Below are positions 46,600 through 60,300 of a DNA stretch of 64,000 bases, piece by piece; position 1 is the stretch's first letter; each line of letters starts with the position of its first letter. Below the pieces are notes generated by a model. The model saw nothing but the letters and a program-made list of their open reading frames with translations. It did no database searches and was not told the DNA's origin. The translations under genes were made by a program, and so were the position numbers. The DNA comes from Certhia americana (Eukaryota; Chordata; Aves; Passeriformes; Certhiidae), in NCBI GenBank assembly GCA_018697195.1, contig JAGMWU010000072.1, forward strand, positions 124,001-188,000. Direction: 5' to 3'.

Positions 46600-47502
46600 A
46601 TGGTGCAGCCCCGCGGCCCGCGGGGCCGGGGCGCGGAGGCTCGGCGGGAGCCCTGCGCCCCACTGCCCGCCCGTGACACCGAACCCGCCTGGTGCAAGAC
46701 GCCGAGCGGGCACATCAAGCGGCCCATGAACGCCTTCATGGTATGGTCCCAGCATGAGCGCCGCAAGATCATGGACCAGTGGCCCGACATGCACAACGCC
46801 GAGATCTCCAAGCGCCTGGGCCGGCGCTGGCAGCTCCTTCACGACTCCGAGAAGATCCCCTTTGTCAGGGAGGCCGAGCGCCTGCGCCTCAAACACATGG
46901 CTGACTACCCCGACTACAAGTACCGGCCTCGGAAAAAGGGCAAGGTGGGCACCGGGGCAGCCCGCCCGCGGCTCCCGGTGAAGATCAAGCCCTCCGTGTT
47001 GGGCCGTGTCTCTGCCAGCCGCAGGCAGCCTGCCAAGCTGCCCACCGGCCCCGACACCCCGCAGGAGCCCGCACCAGAGGTGCTCACTGAGGACAGCCCT
47101 GCGGTGCCTGGCACGGCTGCCTGGCACCCGGCACCCGACGGGGAGCACAGCCCCCAGGAGCCCCCTGCACCCCTGAGCCCTACCACACCCTGCCCGGAAC
47201 CAGGGAGGTCCCCAGAGAGCGGGTCCCCTTCTCCCATGTCGGCTGGGTCCCCTCCCTCTTCCTTTAGCTCCTCCGACGAGGAGCTGGAGGAAGAGCTGCT
47301 GGGGATCATGCCCGGGCGGGCGCCTCCCAGTGCCACCTGTGGTGCCCTGGACTGGTCCGTCTTCGACAAGGACCACGACCTCTACCCGCGGGGAGGCTCC
47401 TCGCACTTCGAGTTCCCGGACTATTGCACGCCCGAGGTGACGGAGATGATAGCAGGGGACTGGCTCATGTCCAGCATCTCGGACTTGGTCTTTACCTACT
47501 GA
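46600..47502 (+). CDS. SOX12: SOX12, SoxC-group HMG-box transcription factor
   Basis: Single-exon gene, 300 aa, as in all SoxC genes (SOX4, SOX11, SOX12). SoxC factors bind WWCAAWG sites and act in neural and mesenchymal progenitors. The HMG box covers about 38-108 ([33 protein letters not shown], then KYRPRKK) and is preceded by WCKTPS. The middle is Pro/Ser-rich with an acidic patch ([12 protein letters not shown]). The C-terminal transactivation domain has the SoxC signature: [19 protein letters not shown] ending in [10 protein letters not shown]. Start ATG 46600 (MVQPRG) matches mammalian MVQQRG. Adjacency to TBC1D20, a near neighbour in human 20p13, and the short length support SOX12 over SOX4/SOX11. 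The linker is shorter and less acidic than in human SOX12 (315 aa). The upstream reading frame is open for about 250 codons, but it is GC-rich leader sequence. Confidence 0.96.
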   Translation: MVQPRGPRGRGAEARREPCAPLPARDTEPAWCKTPSGHIKRPMNAFMVWSQHERRKIMDQWPDMHNAEISKRLGRRWQLLHDSEKIPFVREAERLRLKHMADYPDYKYRPRKKGKVGTGAARPRLPVKIKPSVLGRVSASRRQPAKLPTGPDTPQEPAPEVLTEDSPAVPGTAAWHPAPDGEHSPQEPPAPLSPTTPCPEPGRSPESGSPSPMSAGSPPSSFSSSDEELEEELLGIMPGRAPPSATCGALDWSVFDKDHDLYPRGGSSHFEFPDYCTPEVTEMIAGDWLMSSISDLVFTY

Positions 47503-50500
47503 GTCCCACGCTCTGCAGGTAACGCTCATTTTTATTTTCACCCACAATCAGGTCATATCAAAAAACAACCCAGGAAAAAAAACAAACAAACCGAAACCAG
47601 CTGTTTACATGCAGGAATCAGGTATTTTGCCTTGAAGCTGCTGGAAGGCAGAGCCCCTGCTCCCCCCACCCCCTGGCACACACCCATTCTCCATCCGTTT
47701 GTCTGTCCGACTCTCGCCTCGTGCCCGCAGGACGCATGGCCGCCCGCTGCGGTTATTTGCCCGTGAAATGCATCTCATTGGGTTTTCATTGTCACACCCG
47801 GCCGCTTTCCCCCACGGCCCCGGCGCTGACAGCCATGGCTGCTCCCGGCTGCTCCCATCTCTGCCAGCACCGTGTGCCCTCCCGCTCTCCAGGAATCAGG
47901 AGCATCCACGCCACCCCAGCTCTTGGTGCCCACCCCACCTTCCCCATCCCTTGGAGAATGGCTGATTCCGTTTGGTTTTTGACTGCATTGAACGCATGGC
48001 TTCAATTTTCTCCTCTTCCTCTTTGCAGCCCTTGGGAAGGGATGCTGAGCCATGCCAAACTGTCTCTTCCCAATTCCCTGTTTTGTGAGGGGTTCCTGGT
48101 TTGGGGGTTCAGTGTCCCACAGCAGCGTCTCCTTCCTCGTGGCGCCTGCTCCCCGCCACTGGCTTTGGGAAGAGTGAAGTTGCACACACGTGACGAGCAC
48201 GTGGGCGCGGGAGGCTGTGTTGTTTCTCTTGCCAGGCAGTTGTGCAGGAAAAGCTGTGCCACGGAGGGAACGCGTGTCCCGAGTCACCCCCAAACTGTAT
48301 GGGGACCAGCCCTTTACTAAGCAGCCAGCCCTCATTTTAACCTTGGAGCCTGTGCCCATGCAGGACCTGCTCTGGGCTGGCTGACCTTGGCCAGTGGAGC
48401 CGGGCATCACTGCGCCCAGCTGTGGTGTGTGGTGCTGCTGGGATGGCAGGGAGCAGCATGGAAGGGCAAGGTGGCAGGGTAGGGCAGCTGCGGAAAATCT
48501 GCCTTAAGCAACCGCCCAAATTGGTCCAAGAGCAGCTGCAGCCAGTGCTTCTGGGTGTTGTAGGGTGTGGGTGATGCTCTGGCACAGGGCTCCTCCACAC
48601 AGCAGCACGCTGGGCTCCGCTGACGGCCACGCCAAGAGCAGGGACATGCCGGCAGTGAAGATGCTGCTGCTGCAGCGGCTCCTCCAGCTGGGATTTTCTT
48701 TGCTTTTCCTAATGGCTTCTTCCTGCGACAGCCGCCTCCTCCCACTGCCGGGAGCACGTGGCTGCAGTGCTGGCTCGGCAGCTGCCGCAGGCTGTGGTTG
48801 GGGGGGCAGGGGCTGCGCTCTGGTACAGCTGTGCTGGGTGGGGACCCCACACATCCCTGGGGACGTGGTCATGGCTGGGGCTGCCAGCGTCTGCAAGAGC
48901 TGTACTGGGCTCGGCAGCAACCGCTGCTTGAAGCAACCTCTGCAGTCCCCCATGACCCTGATTCCCCAGGGACTCTGGGTTTGTGGACCCTTCCCTGCCA
49001 GTGGGGTGCTGGCAGCAGCAGAGCACCTGCTATCTGGAGCTCTGCCTCCCTGTTTTGGGGCTGCCGGTTTCCCCAGTCACAGGCTAACCAGTGCCTGCCC
49101 CTTGCTGTCAAGCTGGACTGAGCCGTGACCAGGGAAAGGACATCCCCCTCCCATGTCCTGGCATCCCCTGAGGTTGCCTCAGAGCAGGTGCCCGGCCCTG
49201 ATGCTGGAGCTGCTGGTGGCCCTGGCTCAGCCATGTCGATAGGCACTGCAGCGCAGGGAGAGGTGTGTCCTCGAGCCCTTTGCAGGGCTGCTTGATGTCC
49301 CCCCGGCCAGTCCCTGGGGGCCCCTCGAGGCCCCCCGCGATGGTCAACCATCAGCAGTGTAGATGTGTCGGTGTGTAGCGGTAGCTGTGCGTATGTGTTG
49401 GCATTAGCCACGGTGTTTCGGTACCCCCGTGCGGGTGCCAGCCTGCGGAGCCAGGCGGGCATCACGCATCAGACACGTGTTCCCTGGATAGAGCGCGTCC
49501 TCTTCTCTGCGTCCCCTCCCTCCCTGGCCGTCCCCCACCGGATCCAGACCCGCCCCCAAAGGTGGAAAAGCCAAATAAGCGCCGGGACAGCCGTGATTCT
49601 GGCAGCCTGCTCCCGCCTCACCGCCGCCTCGGGGGGACTTTGCCTTCCCACCCCCTGGGCAGCCCCGCGCCAGGAGTATCTGGAGCCCCCTCCCAACTGT
49701 GAGCAGGGTTGGGGTTCCCGTGGGGTCCGGCAGCCCCACAGCTCTCTGACACACACGGATCTCACCCAGCACCTCGGTGCCTTCTTGGGGTGCACAGCCA
49801 CCCCATGCTGTGGCCAGGGGTTCTCAGGGAGGGCACTGAGGCTGACAGTCACCTGCCCTCCATCCCTGTCCATGGGGAAGCCAAAGCCCCCAGGTACCAG
49901 CAAGGCCTGAGGCCACACTGAGGGTCTCACATCACACGTGTGCTTTGCTGACCCTGCAGCTCAGGGCTCAGCTTCCATTCCTAGAGGGGACACGAGTCCC
50001 AGTGGTCCCCTCCATGCTGTGCATCACCCTTGAGCCAGGGTGATCCCTCCACAGACTGTCAGGCGAAATATTTCCTCAGGAGCAGGTTCTGGGTCAGTGC
50101 CAGAACCGGAGCCAGCGCCAGGGTCTCCTGCCCTGGCCGCAAGCACAACATCATCCGCTTTGTCCCCGTCCTCACCCCTGTCCCCCTCCTCGAGTCTCGC
50201 CGGGTGTGTTTGTCAGGGAGAACCGTCGTGGACAGTGGTGGATTTTCTGTGCCGTGTGGTTGTAGTGCTTAGAGACCCCCCCCAGCGTGCGGCCCCCTCC
50301 CGCTGCGCCCCCGCTGCCCGGTGCTGGCTGGCATGCGTGTGCGAGCGTGTGTGCGTGCGCGTGCGACATCCCGTCATCACTCCAGACAAAGCGAATAATA
50401 ATAATAATAATAATTATAGTAATAATAAAAATAAACCAAACCTCTCTCAGGAAGCAGCTGCCCTGGCGGCGGCCGAGTGGGCCGGGGGTCCCCGGAGCTG

Positions 50501-50740
50501 GCGGGGCCCCGGCGCAGCCTGCGGACGGGCACCAGCGCTCGGGGTCACCTTTGTAGTGTTGTGTTAGTGAAGGGTCCCTGTGTCTGTTATCTTGGAGAAA
50601 CAGGATCTTAGCCGAGGGGCAGTGACGACCCCATCTGGGCACGTCTTGGGGGTGTGACACGGCTGGCCCTTGCTCTGCAGAACCTCGGCTAACAATGATC
50701 CTGACTGTTGTGATTATGGAATAAAGTGTGTTGGTCTGCT
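47503..50740 (+). other. SOX12: SOX12 3' UTR
   Basis: A long 3' UTR of about 3.2 kb, similar in scale to mammalian SOX12. It contains an (AAT)n tract with clustered AATAAA-like words at 50393-50435, then ends at a clean AATAAA (50720-50725). Long open frames on both strands (for example 47775-48410 minus, 48565-49128 plus) have no domain or splice support. Confidence 0.7.
50720..50725 (+). terminator. SOX12: Poly(A) signal of SOX12 (AATAAA)
   Basis: AATAAAGTGTGTTGGTCTG: a canonical signal directly followed by a GT-rich downstream element. The same signal survives in copy A at 41748-41753. Confidence 0.8.
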
Positions 50741-52240
50741 CCCCACGGCTCTGGCTCCTTCTGTGCTGCCTCACTCCTCCCAGGGGAGTTTGGGGTTCCC
50801 AGGGCTATGTATGGTTCCCAGGGAGATGTGGCATTCCCAGTGGCCAGCATCCAGCTCCCAGGCATATCAGTTCCCACCCTGAGCCCCGGTTCCTACGGGC
50901 TCTCCCGCAGCAGGGAGGTTCACCCTCATCAGTCAGTGTGGGCTGGGCGTCTCTGGGAGCACTGTGAGCATGTACACGTATGTACACGTATGTGCACGTA
51001 TGTGCTGTGCACATGCAGCCCCCTCGCCCCACCCGTTTGTGTGTGGGCAATCCCGGCACCGCCCCCGACTCCCTTCAGCCACGGGGAGGAGACCGAGGGT
51101 AATCGCGGGGGGGAACCGGAGAGGGAGGGAACCGGGGGTGCTAATCCAGACCCACAGGAGGGCTCGGGGGGGGGGCACGAGGTCACGCGTCACTTGCATC
51201 ACACGCAGACCCCCGCCCCCAGTCTCGCCGCAGCTGTTGCCACGGCAACAAGAGGAGCCCAGAGCATCCCCGGGTATTGCCAGCTCCTCCCGCGGCCCCG
51301 GCGATGCTGGGGGCCGGGCTGTCCCCGAGGGAGGGAAAAATGCAGGGGTTGTCCATACACGCCCCATGTCTGCAGGCTGCACCCACGGGAGAATCCCCCA
51401 GCACCGCCCAGGGCTTGGGCGGTACCACAGGGGCAGCAACGCTCCAGCGTCACTGCAGCCCCTGGCACTGGGATTCGTCTCTGCACAGGGGCACTGCTGG
51501 GAGCAGGAGGGACCATGGCACAGCCACAGAGCTCACTGGCCATCACCAGTGCCCCCCGAAATTACCAAAGTTCAGGGCCACACGGGGCTCTTGTGCAGTG
51601 TCCAATGTGGCCTGCACAGGCACACATTACCACTGGCCTGGTTCTGAGTCACAGGTGGCAACGATTTGTTGGCTACCCTAAAGGTGCCACATTCCTCCTG
51701 CCACCACTCCTCCTTCCTCCCTGCTGCCCAAAGGGTGTCCCTCACAAAGGGCTCCAAGCACTATTGAGAAAATGGCTCCTAGAGAAGACACAGGCAATTA
51801 AAAATAGTCAACATAGCTGCCAGCATTGAGCCATCCAGCCAAACCCACTTCCAGCCTGGCAAAGGCAGCTGCATCACCCCAGCTCAGTAGAGCATGTCCT
51901 GGGAATTGGGCATCATGCCCGGGATCTCCTACTGCAGCCAGGCACCCGGCCTGGGGTACAGGGCAGGCTGGGAGGTCAGGCTATTTCCAGCCCCACACTA
52001 CTGATGGGAGGACACCCCAGAGAGCCAGCAGCACAAACAAGGCCTGGCATCAGCCCAGAGGGAGGCAGATGGATGGAGAACAGTGACCGGGGCACGCACG
52101 CACCCTTTGGCTCTGTTCCTGCTCCTCTTCCCATGGGGCTGCTGGGTGTGAGGTCACACTGAGCTGGCATGGCCACCACAGGGAAGGTGTCAGTTCTGGG
52201 CCACGGGGTGCCACAAGAGCAGATCTGGCAGCCCAGGGGA
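50740..52240. other. Intergenic DNA between convergent SOX12 and TBC1D20
   Basis: Only about 1.5 kb separates the two poly(A) signals. A short 10-bp tandem repeat (GTATGTACAC-type, about 50968-51008) is present. No NRSN2, TRIB3 or RBCK1 exon, the genes lying between these two in human, was recognised. Confidence 0.6.
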
Positions 52241-52265
52241 TGGCAGGAAGTGTGTTTAGTAACTT

Positions 52266-52271
52266 TTTATT
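52266..52271 (-). terminator. TBC1D20: Poly(A) signal of TBC1D20 (AATAAA)
   Basis: AATAAA is read on the minus strand, just after an AT-rich segment (52250-52320). The TBC1D20 3' UTR would be about 2.05 kb (52250-54320). Confidence 0.7.
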
Positions 52272-54320
52272 TTACAGTTTTAGTGTTTGTAGAAATCTGC
52301 ATTTACAGGGGGTGTGTAAGTCTTTGTACAGAGTAACTGAAGCACCCGCAGCCATGGTCTCCTCCCAGGCCCTTCTCCCCTCCTGGGGACAACGCAAGAA
52401 CTAAAGTGCATCATGGCCAGGCAACAGAGGGGCTGCAGGGGCTCCTCCTGGGGGACTCCAGCCATCCACTCCTTCAGGGTGGTGTACAGAGTGGTCCTGG
52501 GCCCCTCCAGAAGCATTCCCAGGTCACCACACTCTCCTGCACCAATGGTTTCTAAAGTGCTAAGTGACCCAGCCCCCAGTCCTGCTCTGCTGCTCTGGGG
52601 GTGCTGAGGGGCCAGGAACAGGCTCTGCCTTCAGCCACACTGGGAGGAGACCCCTGAGCAGTCCCAAGGGCACTGGCACCATCGAGGAGAGAAGGGAACA
52701 GGTCTTGCTGTCTGTCTGGACAAGGGCAGTTTCACACACTCCACATTTCACCCGCAGAGGCAAAGGGAACTCCTGCTCAGAGCTTCGTGGGAACACAAGC
52801 CAGGAATGACAACTGCTCACCTGCCCTCTGGCCAGAAAGGCACAGCCATGAGCAAGGGCCCATGGGGCAAACCAGAACATACCCAGGGTGGTTATGGACC
52901 AAGAGATGTGGGAGTGGGAGGTGCTGAGCTTTGCAGGCTGTGAGTTTTCTTCTCTATGCCAAAATCCCTTCAACCAACACCTCCTTTTCAGGTGTGCAGC
53001 CCCCGGGCACGGCACAGATGGCTTTGGGCACAACAGAGCAATGATGGGGCAGCGGGAGGGTGATGTCAGGGACAGGTAAGGGCACTTGAGGGAGATATAG
53101 CAGCTTGGGGAGAGGTAGAGGCATAGTGTCTATTGGCTTTGTCTCAGTGTGCCACTGAGTTGTCTAGAAGGATTTGCTGCTTAGGTTGGAGGGCAGGGAG
53201 CGCTGGGACTGCCAGTGGGACTGGTGGGGAGATGGGAGCTATGCAGGGGTCAGGGTGGCCTTTCTGGGAAACCCCTGGTGTTATTTCCAGAGGTGATGCT
53301 GAAGCCTGATCAGCTTGTGGGGGAGGTTTTTGACACACTTCCTAGTGCAACAACTTCTATCCTGTGCAAAGTGTTTCCCAAGGTGGCAAAAGCCTTTATC
53401 CATATGGGCACGTTAGTGTCCACTTCCAGAGCTATTAAAGAAGTCTGCAATGGGTGTTTACAGTGCCACTAACACTTGTGGTAGCATAACCTGGCACACA
53501 ATAGTACACACCTTCAGCAGGGTGACCACACTTGTGTCTCACTTTACCTACCACAGATATGGTCATGGTACTGCCAGCACAGCAGTGGCAGTGCCTGAGA
53601 GCTGAGGGGAGCTAAGGTCTGCTCCTGGCCCCTGCAAAAAGATCAGGCTGCAAAGATGTGGAAGCAAAAAGAGCCAGGGAGTGTTATACACTGAAAAGTA
53701 GCTCAGAGCATTGTGGTGGGGTGTGGGAAAGGTTTGGCTCTGCTCAGAGGGTGTCCACAGGACAGGGAAGAGCTGGAGCACCGGAAAAGCTGAAGGCAGA
53801 TCATGGGGCACACTGGAGCAATGAAGAGCCAAGGGGCTGCCCTGTTCCTCAGGAACCTGTTCCTCAGCCTTCCATCCTCACACACACAAGCACCCAGAAC
53901 AAATCCTATTGGACACTCTCCTCCAGGTAAGGATCTGCTCGCACTCCCACTAGTTTTCCCCAATGGAGAATGCAGGATCATTTGGGCACAGCCCACACCA
54001 CAGCTCTCCCTTTGTACAGTCACCTGAGCACAGCCTGAACAGCCAAACTTGTCCATACCTCTGGTTCCTCAGGGGACAGCAGGAGTATCTGTCTGCTCAC
54101 CCTTTGCACAGGGAGAGAGGAACAAGGTGAGCATGGTGTGGGGAACCATCCTGCTGGGCTGGTTCCCTCCATCTCTGTCACAAAGGCCAAAAGCGTTACT
54201 GGACGCAGTAAGAATAAAAAATAATCTTCAGACAGGTCGTTTCTGGACACGTCCTTCATCAAACATCAGCCCTTCCTGCTGGGGATGGATGCAGTGACAG
54301 CAAAGGCCCTTCCTTTGACT

Positions 54321-57300
54321 TCAGGGGAAAATCTCCAGTTCAAACTTGGGTGCCCACTCCAGTGCGCTCTTCACCACAGCCAAGGCAGCTGCTCCCAGTG
54401 CCACTGTCAGCCCCATCACTGCCAGCTTGACAAAGCGGTTAGTCCGGGGCTTTGTCAAGATGGATTTTGTCCGCTCCTCCCCTCGGAGCCGCTCTCTGAA
54501 GCGTTGCCTCAACACAGTGTCTGGTCTCTGCTGCACTGATGCCAACTCGAAGTCCTTGAAAGTGGAAGCCGCAGTTCTGCAAGAGAAGGAACAGGTCAAG
54601 GAGCGTCCCCCGCTCACCTCTGGGACCAGCCTCCAGTCAGAAAGATCTCCACAGGGAGGCAAGACCTGGCAAGGGGACGTAGGGAACACATGGACTGCCC
54701 AGCACTCACCGTTCTGCCTGAGCTGCCTGAGCTGCCTCCTTGGCAAGTTCGGAAGGTGGGAACTGGACAAAAAGGTCCCCAGCTTTGCTGATCAGAGACT
54801 CGTAAGGAAGGTCCTGTGGGATCTGGGACAGGAGGTGGTGGACAGAGGCCATGTCACACTCACAGTCCAGAACTTCCTGCCTCCGGTGCAGCACGATCTG
54901 CAGAGGAGTCAGAGGAGGACAGACAAGGAAGTGGGGAGAACTTCTTGGCACATGCTGGCACTTGTCTCAGAGCCAGAAAAAAACCCAACTTTACTTCCAG
55001 CTGAGAGACCTTCTTCAAGAGGACACACTACAGTGAAGCATTCACTAGGAAGAGAAATGTCAAACCCCTCCTGAGACTCTGAGGCCATGGAAAGCCTCTT
55101 TCAGGGGACTTAGGTCTGTCTGCTGAGCAGAGAATGCTATTGGCAGGTCAGCGACATGAGCAGAACCTCAGCAGGGTTTGACTTCATGACTTGCCCTCTG
55201 CCACAGGAGGACGGGAAGGTGGATGCACAGTGCAGGGCTGTCCCCTGCCAGCCAGTATGTGACCATCCTAGTATGTGACCAGAAGCAGGACCAGCACATG
55301 AAAGGAAATAAAAATACTGTGTCATGTCACTTGCCTCCACAGCACTGAACTGGTACGGTCTGCACATTCAGACACCCTCAGGCTACCCTGAGTTACCCTG
55401 GATCCCACCTGCCCTTTACCATCACCAAGGACATCACTGACCACATCTGCAGAGCAGGGTACAGCTGGGGACAGCATCAGCACTGGGTTTGCCGGCCTCC
55501 CTCTGCAGCCCCAAACTTCTATCATGTCAAAACAGTGCAGTTAATCCCTGACCATTCCATCAATACCTACCACAGCTGCAAAATAAATGGGCATCAGTGG
55601 GTGGCAAGCCAGGAAGAAGTCATATAATCGCACGACATGTCGGAAGTCAGACAAAACATGGCCAAACCAGGTGATCAGCCAACTGAGAGCAAAGATTGTT
55701 CCCACCTCCGCACTACAGAGAGAAAGAGCCATTAAGTCAGCCTTGAAACAGGGGTGAAATGCTCCCAAGCCACCCCTGCACTGCATGGCTGTGCCTAGGG
55801 AAATAGAGCTGGCTGTCAGTGGAGCACTAAACCCCCCACCCCGAGCAGGAGCTGCACCTCTGACACAAAAAAGTGTTTATCCCCTGTGCCTCCCCCTGTG
55901 GCAAAGTGTTGCCACTACTTGTGTCACATCCAGTGGGGGCCACAGCAGAAGCCAAACACTGATTTCAGGAGACCCTGAATGTGTGATGTATCATGGCACT
56001 GTCTGGCTTACTGGCCTGAGGGCAACTGAAGTCCTGCAGCACAGACAGATGTTTGGGTTCCTTCCTACCCTGAAGGCTTAGTAATTCTGGGAGTTCACAA
56101 TCGGGTTTGGTGCCCAAAGACATTCTGGCTGTGAAAAAAAAGATACACTTGCCCAAAAAAGGGCTCTGAACTGACTCTTTCCATTCACCTTCCTGCTTCT
56201 GATTTGCTCTGCCCAGGCACACCTCTGTGTCCCCAGTGTAAAACATGGGAATTATTCCCAGAACTAACAACAAACTACAGCAAGGTCCCACCAGCCACAC
56301 AAGTGGTCACATGAAGCAGTTGTAGCATTTGTGCAATACTGTCCCCAAAACCCCAGCTCTTCCAATACAGACTGCAGACAAATGGGCTGAAGATGGCACC
56401 ATATAAAACCCCTCCAGACAGGCAACACAGGTTTGAGCCTGCTCAGAAATGAGTGCCACATGGCTTTGGGGTGTCACCATCAGCTGTCAGACAGCTGTTG
56501 ACTCTCTGAGGAAGCCACTGTGGTGCTGGGGATGTGCTCATGAAAATGGCCCTGTGATCCTGAGATGGGCAGGGGAGAGCCAGGAGGCTCTGAGGAAACA
56601 TTTGCATACCTCTGCATGAAGTCGTGCACCTCAGGGTTCACCTGGTCTATGATGGGCATCAGGTAATTTAAAATGTGCTTGGTATTATCCATTGTTGAGT
56701 CCATAAAATCCCTGGGGAAAGATTTAAAAGAAGCTTTGTCAAGCAACAACATAAGTGAGCTCCCCCTCCAGGGAGGCAGCAGAAGGTGAAGTACATGCAA
56801 TAAACAGCCTTGCTGGCAGGGTGGCCCCCAGCCCCAAGGAATTTTGTGTCTTTGGAGCAGCCTCCTTCCAGCTTATCTGGGACACACAGGTCTGACCTGC
56901 ACACAGAACCCAGGCCCAGACCATCACACTGCTGTCAGCTGACACTTCTTATTTTGCTGCAGTGCACATAAGAACTGTAAAGCCTTTCCAGCACCCAAAA
57001 TCTGACTCCTGCCTGGGAAAGGAGAGATAATCCCTCCAAACCACACTTTCCAGCCAGAAGCTTGCTCAAACAGTAAAGACTCTTCATGTGGGGTACAGGA
57101 CACTGGTAGTATAGACCACACTGCCCAGGGCTACACAAGGACAAGTGGGAGGCAGGGACTGAGCCAGTCCACAGGACCTGGAGAGGCCCTGACAGCCACA
57201 CAACCACGGATAATGAATGTATGTTGGCTTTTCCAGCTCCAAGAGATGCTACAAATTAACTGACAGCCTTCAATTATCCCTTTCCCAGGGCACAGCTCCC

Positions 57301-60300
57301 TGCAAAGCCACATGTTGTTGTGTGGTCAGGTTGCTCTCAATCATCCCTCCGGGTACAGGCATGACAGGCAGCTGCTTTAACCCCAGGCCCTTCCCAGTTC
57401 CCCTTCCAGGCCAGCTCCACCTGCACAGGTGTCCCCACAGCCCGAGGACACAGAGTTGGCTCCTCTCCTCCCACTGAGTACCTGAGATGATGCGTCGAGA
57501 GCTTCTCCACCAGTGCCATGGCCAGCCTGTCTCCCACCACCAGCAGGAAGGTGACCACGATGTCATGGTATCCCTGGTAGTAGTGCAGCTGGGGGTTGCA
57601 CTTGAGGACGTAGAGGATGATATCAATGAGCTCCTCCTGCAATCCTTCCCTCTGGTCATCTGGCATCCCTGCAGGAACAGCAGAGGTGGCACAGCTCTGT
57701 CACCTACCAGTCCCTACAGTAGGAGCGAGGGTGACTGTGGTGTGCAAGGAGAGCACCTGTGCACTTACTAACCTGCCTGATCCCAAGGGATGTGGTGCAC
57801 AGGGGAGGGTGGTAAAACTGGCAGAAAAAACTATCCAAAGCCCTAATGTTGTCTCCCAGAACTCTACAGGAACAGGGGAATCTAGCCAGTTGCTCAAAGG
57901 TTCAATCTTTAGATCTGCAGAACCCTTATCTGCAAGGAAGCCACCATGGAGGACAGGAGCAAGGTTTACAGATGTTTGCACAGTGCTGCTGTGAAGAGAA
58001 AATTGTTCTGCACATCCAGCATTGATGCGGACGTTTTAGTAATTTTTAATTTCCCAGGAGTTCCAGAAAAAAATTCAACAGGACCCATTTTCACAGAAAC
58101 TATGCCAACTGCATCAGACTGCGAGGCCTCCACCAGCACAACTTTCTACTAGTCCCCTGTTAACAACACGTGTTTAGGGACAGGATGTCACAGGGAAAAC
58201 ATGCAGTCAGTTTCTGGCAGCCCTTGTCAACAGATAAAACGCCCAAAGGCCAGGCAGAGAGTCCCAGCAGAGATCCTGCAATGACAAAGTTCTCCTTTTC
58301 CTCTGCTTCACTAATGCAGCTAAAAATAGGCAGGAGGCTGCCATTCAAGGGCAAAAAAATCCGTAGGAGCAGAGCCTCCAGGAATCACGCCTGCACACAG
58401 CATCCACGCCTGCAAGAATCAGAGTGAATCAAGTGTTTATACAAAATAAAAGTGGCAGAAGGGGGAAGCAGATTCTGGCCAGAAATACCGACTGCTCTGC
58501 AGAGAGCTGCTGGATTTAGCGTTTTATAAATAACACAAGGCACCAGCCTCCCATCAGAACGAAACAACTGCAAAACCATTTTACTTCTAAATGTTCTAAG
58601 TTCTGATAAATTTGGTGCAGGAACCTGATTTTGGGACTGTTTCATACCAGGAGTTTTGCTAAGCACAGACAAATCTGCCTTCCCTGCCCCAAGCTAGACC
58701 ATGTACTAAAATAAACTGAAGCAAATGGCACGTTTCTCAAGCTTTCCATCTGTCCTATTCTCAACAGATCATGGTGCGCAGGATCCATGCAGGATCCATC
58801 CTCTTTCTGCTGCAACTGTCTGCCAGTAGCAGCTTCCTGGCAGAGGGGCTCAGTGGGGCAGGGGAAGTGAAACGTTGGAAGTGCCACATCAAAAAACCAC
58901 CTGTGCAGAGACAGCTGAAGGAAACTGATGGCTGCAGAAGGGCTTCACTGCAAGAAGCAACTGCTGAGAGCTCACAAGGAAAATGTTTTCTAGAAGTCAG
59001 GCCCTTGGAGTAATGTAGTGTCACCTTCTGCAGCCTCCCAGGGAGGTCTGAGCCAGGAGCAGCCCCAAGGCATGGCTTTGCCCCTGCAGAGTGGGAAGAG
59101 CAGAATCCCCCCTCACCTGGTGGGAAGCGGCGCAGGGATCGCCGCACATCCAGCAACACTTGCTGATAATCCTCATTGTCCTCTCGCAGCTCCTTCCTTG
59201 CTGAGAAAAAGAGGAACAGCATTAATATGAAGCAGTGCAATGGTATGTGGAAGATAGTGAGGGAGACAGGAAGATCCCTGCTGAATGTGGACATGAAGCT
59301 GCACCCTACTCCACTGTATATCCCCTTTTTTCATGTCACACCTCAGCCCTGTCCCTGCACTTTCACTGCCACACACTCTGACACTAACTGCAAATGATAC
59401 AATTATTTCTTTAGGCAACACATGTTAAAATGCTTAAACTGACACTCCTAGAAACATCTCTGCTCCACGGTTTTGCTGTGCAATTCAAAGTGTACTCAGC
59501 AGCAGCACTGCAGGAGTGCTGTGGGGACCACAAAGAATCATTTGTAAAATAGCAACAATTCAGAAAATCTCACCCAGGGAGAGTTAAAGACAGTTAAAAC
59601 AGAAAAGTTCAGCAAGCCAGCAAATTCCTTCTACACAATCATGTAAAATTTACTGTTGTCTTCCAGCAGCTCTGGTCACCTCACATCACCCTAATGCCAC
59701 CTGGCTCTTGACTGAGCGGGGGGATGCACATTTTCAAACGACCACAGAATCAGGAACAACAACAAAATCTGTCCTGGGTGACTATAAAAGCTACAGGATT
59801 TAGAGCTCCTGCACTGCTAAGATTTAAAAACCATGTGGGTACTTCCCCAGGAAGGTTGCTGTCCCTGTGCCTCTTCTGACCAAAAACCATTCATGCTTCA
59901 CCCAACAAACTGCTTCCTGGGAGAGATATCTCGGGAGAATTTCGGCCACACCAGGGTTCAGCACAGCCACCTCTTCATGGGAGCAAAACAAATCAGGTCT
60001 GATTCTTTCTGCTGCAGGTGAACTTACATATGTCAGCTAATGCTCAGGGCCATGCTGACTGCATCCACAATGAACTGATTCCATGACTATCACTAAAGAA
60101 AACAACAAATGTTGTTTTTAGAAGTCATGTATTGTTTACATACAACGCAGTATTGGTGTTGCAGTGAGTTCCCTTTGTACACGAGCTTAGAGGGAAACGC
60201 AGGCCAGAAAGACACAGGGAAAAGGCAGGCCAGAAAGCATGTCACTCCTCTAGTGACAAAGGTTACTGTTCCTCACAAGCAGCTGAGTCCAGGCTGTTCC

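Larger units (their letters stand above)
44959..51975 (+). repeat. Copy B of the duplicated SOX12 locus (contains the intact gene)
   Basis: Equivalent to 35302-43230. Its first 1.4 kb (to about 46.4 kb) is error-rich relative to copy A, about 11% longer, with the TATA box disrupted. From about 46.4 kb on it is clean and carries intact SOX12. The mirror-image quality pattern relative to copy A is the main evidence for a false duplication. Confidence 0.85.

Noticed and set aside
48407..49128. Open frames on both strands within the SOX12 3' UTR
   Set aside because: No domain, signal or splice structure. The same region in copy A gives different frames, and a single transcript ending at the AATAAA at 50720 explains the stretch.
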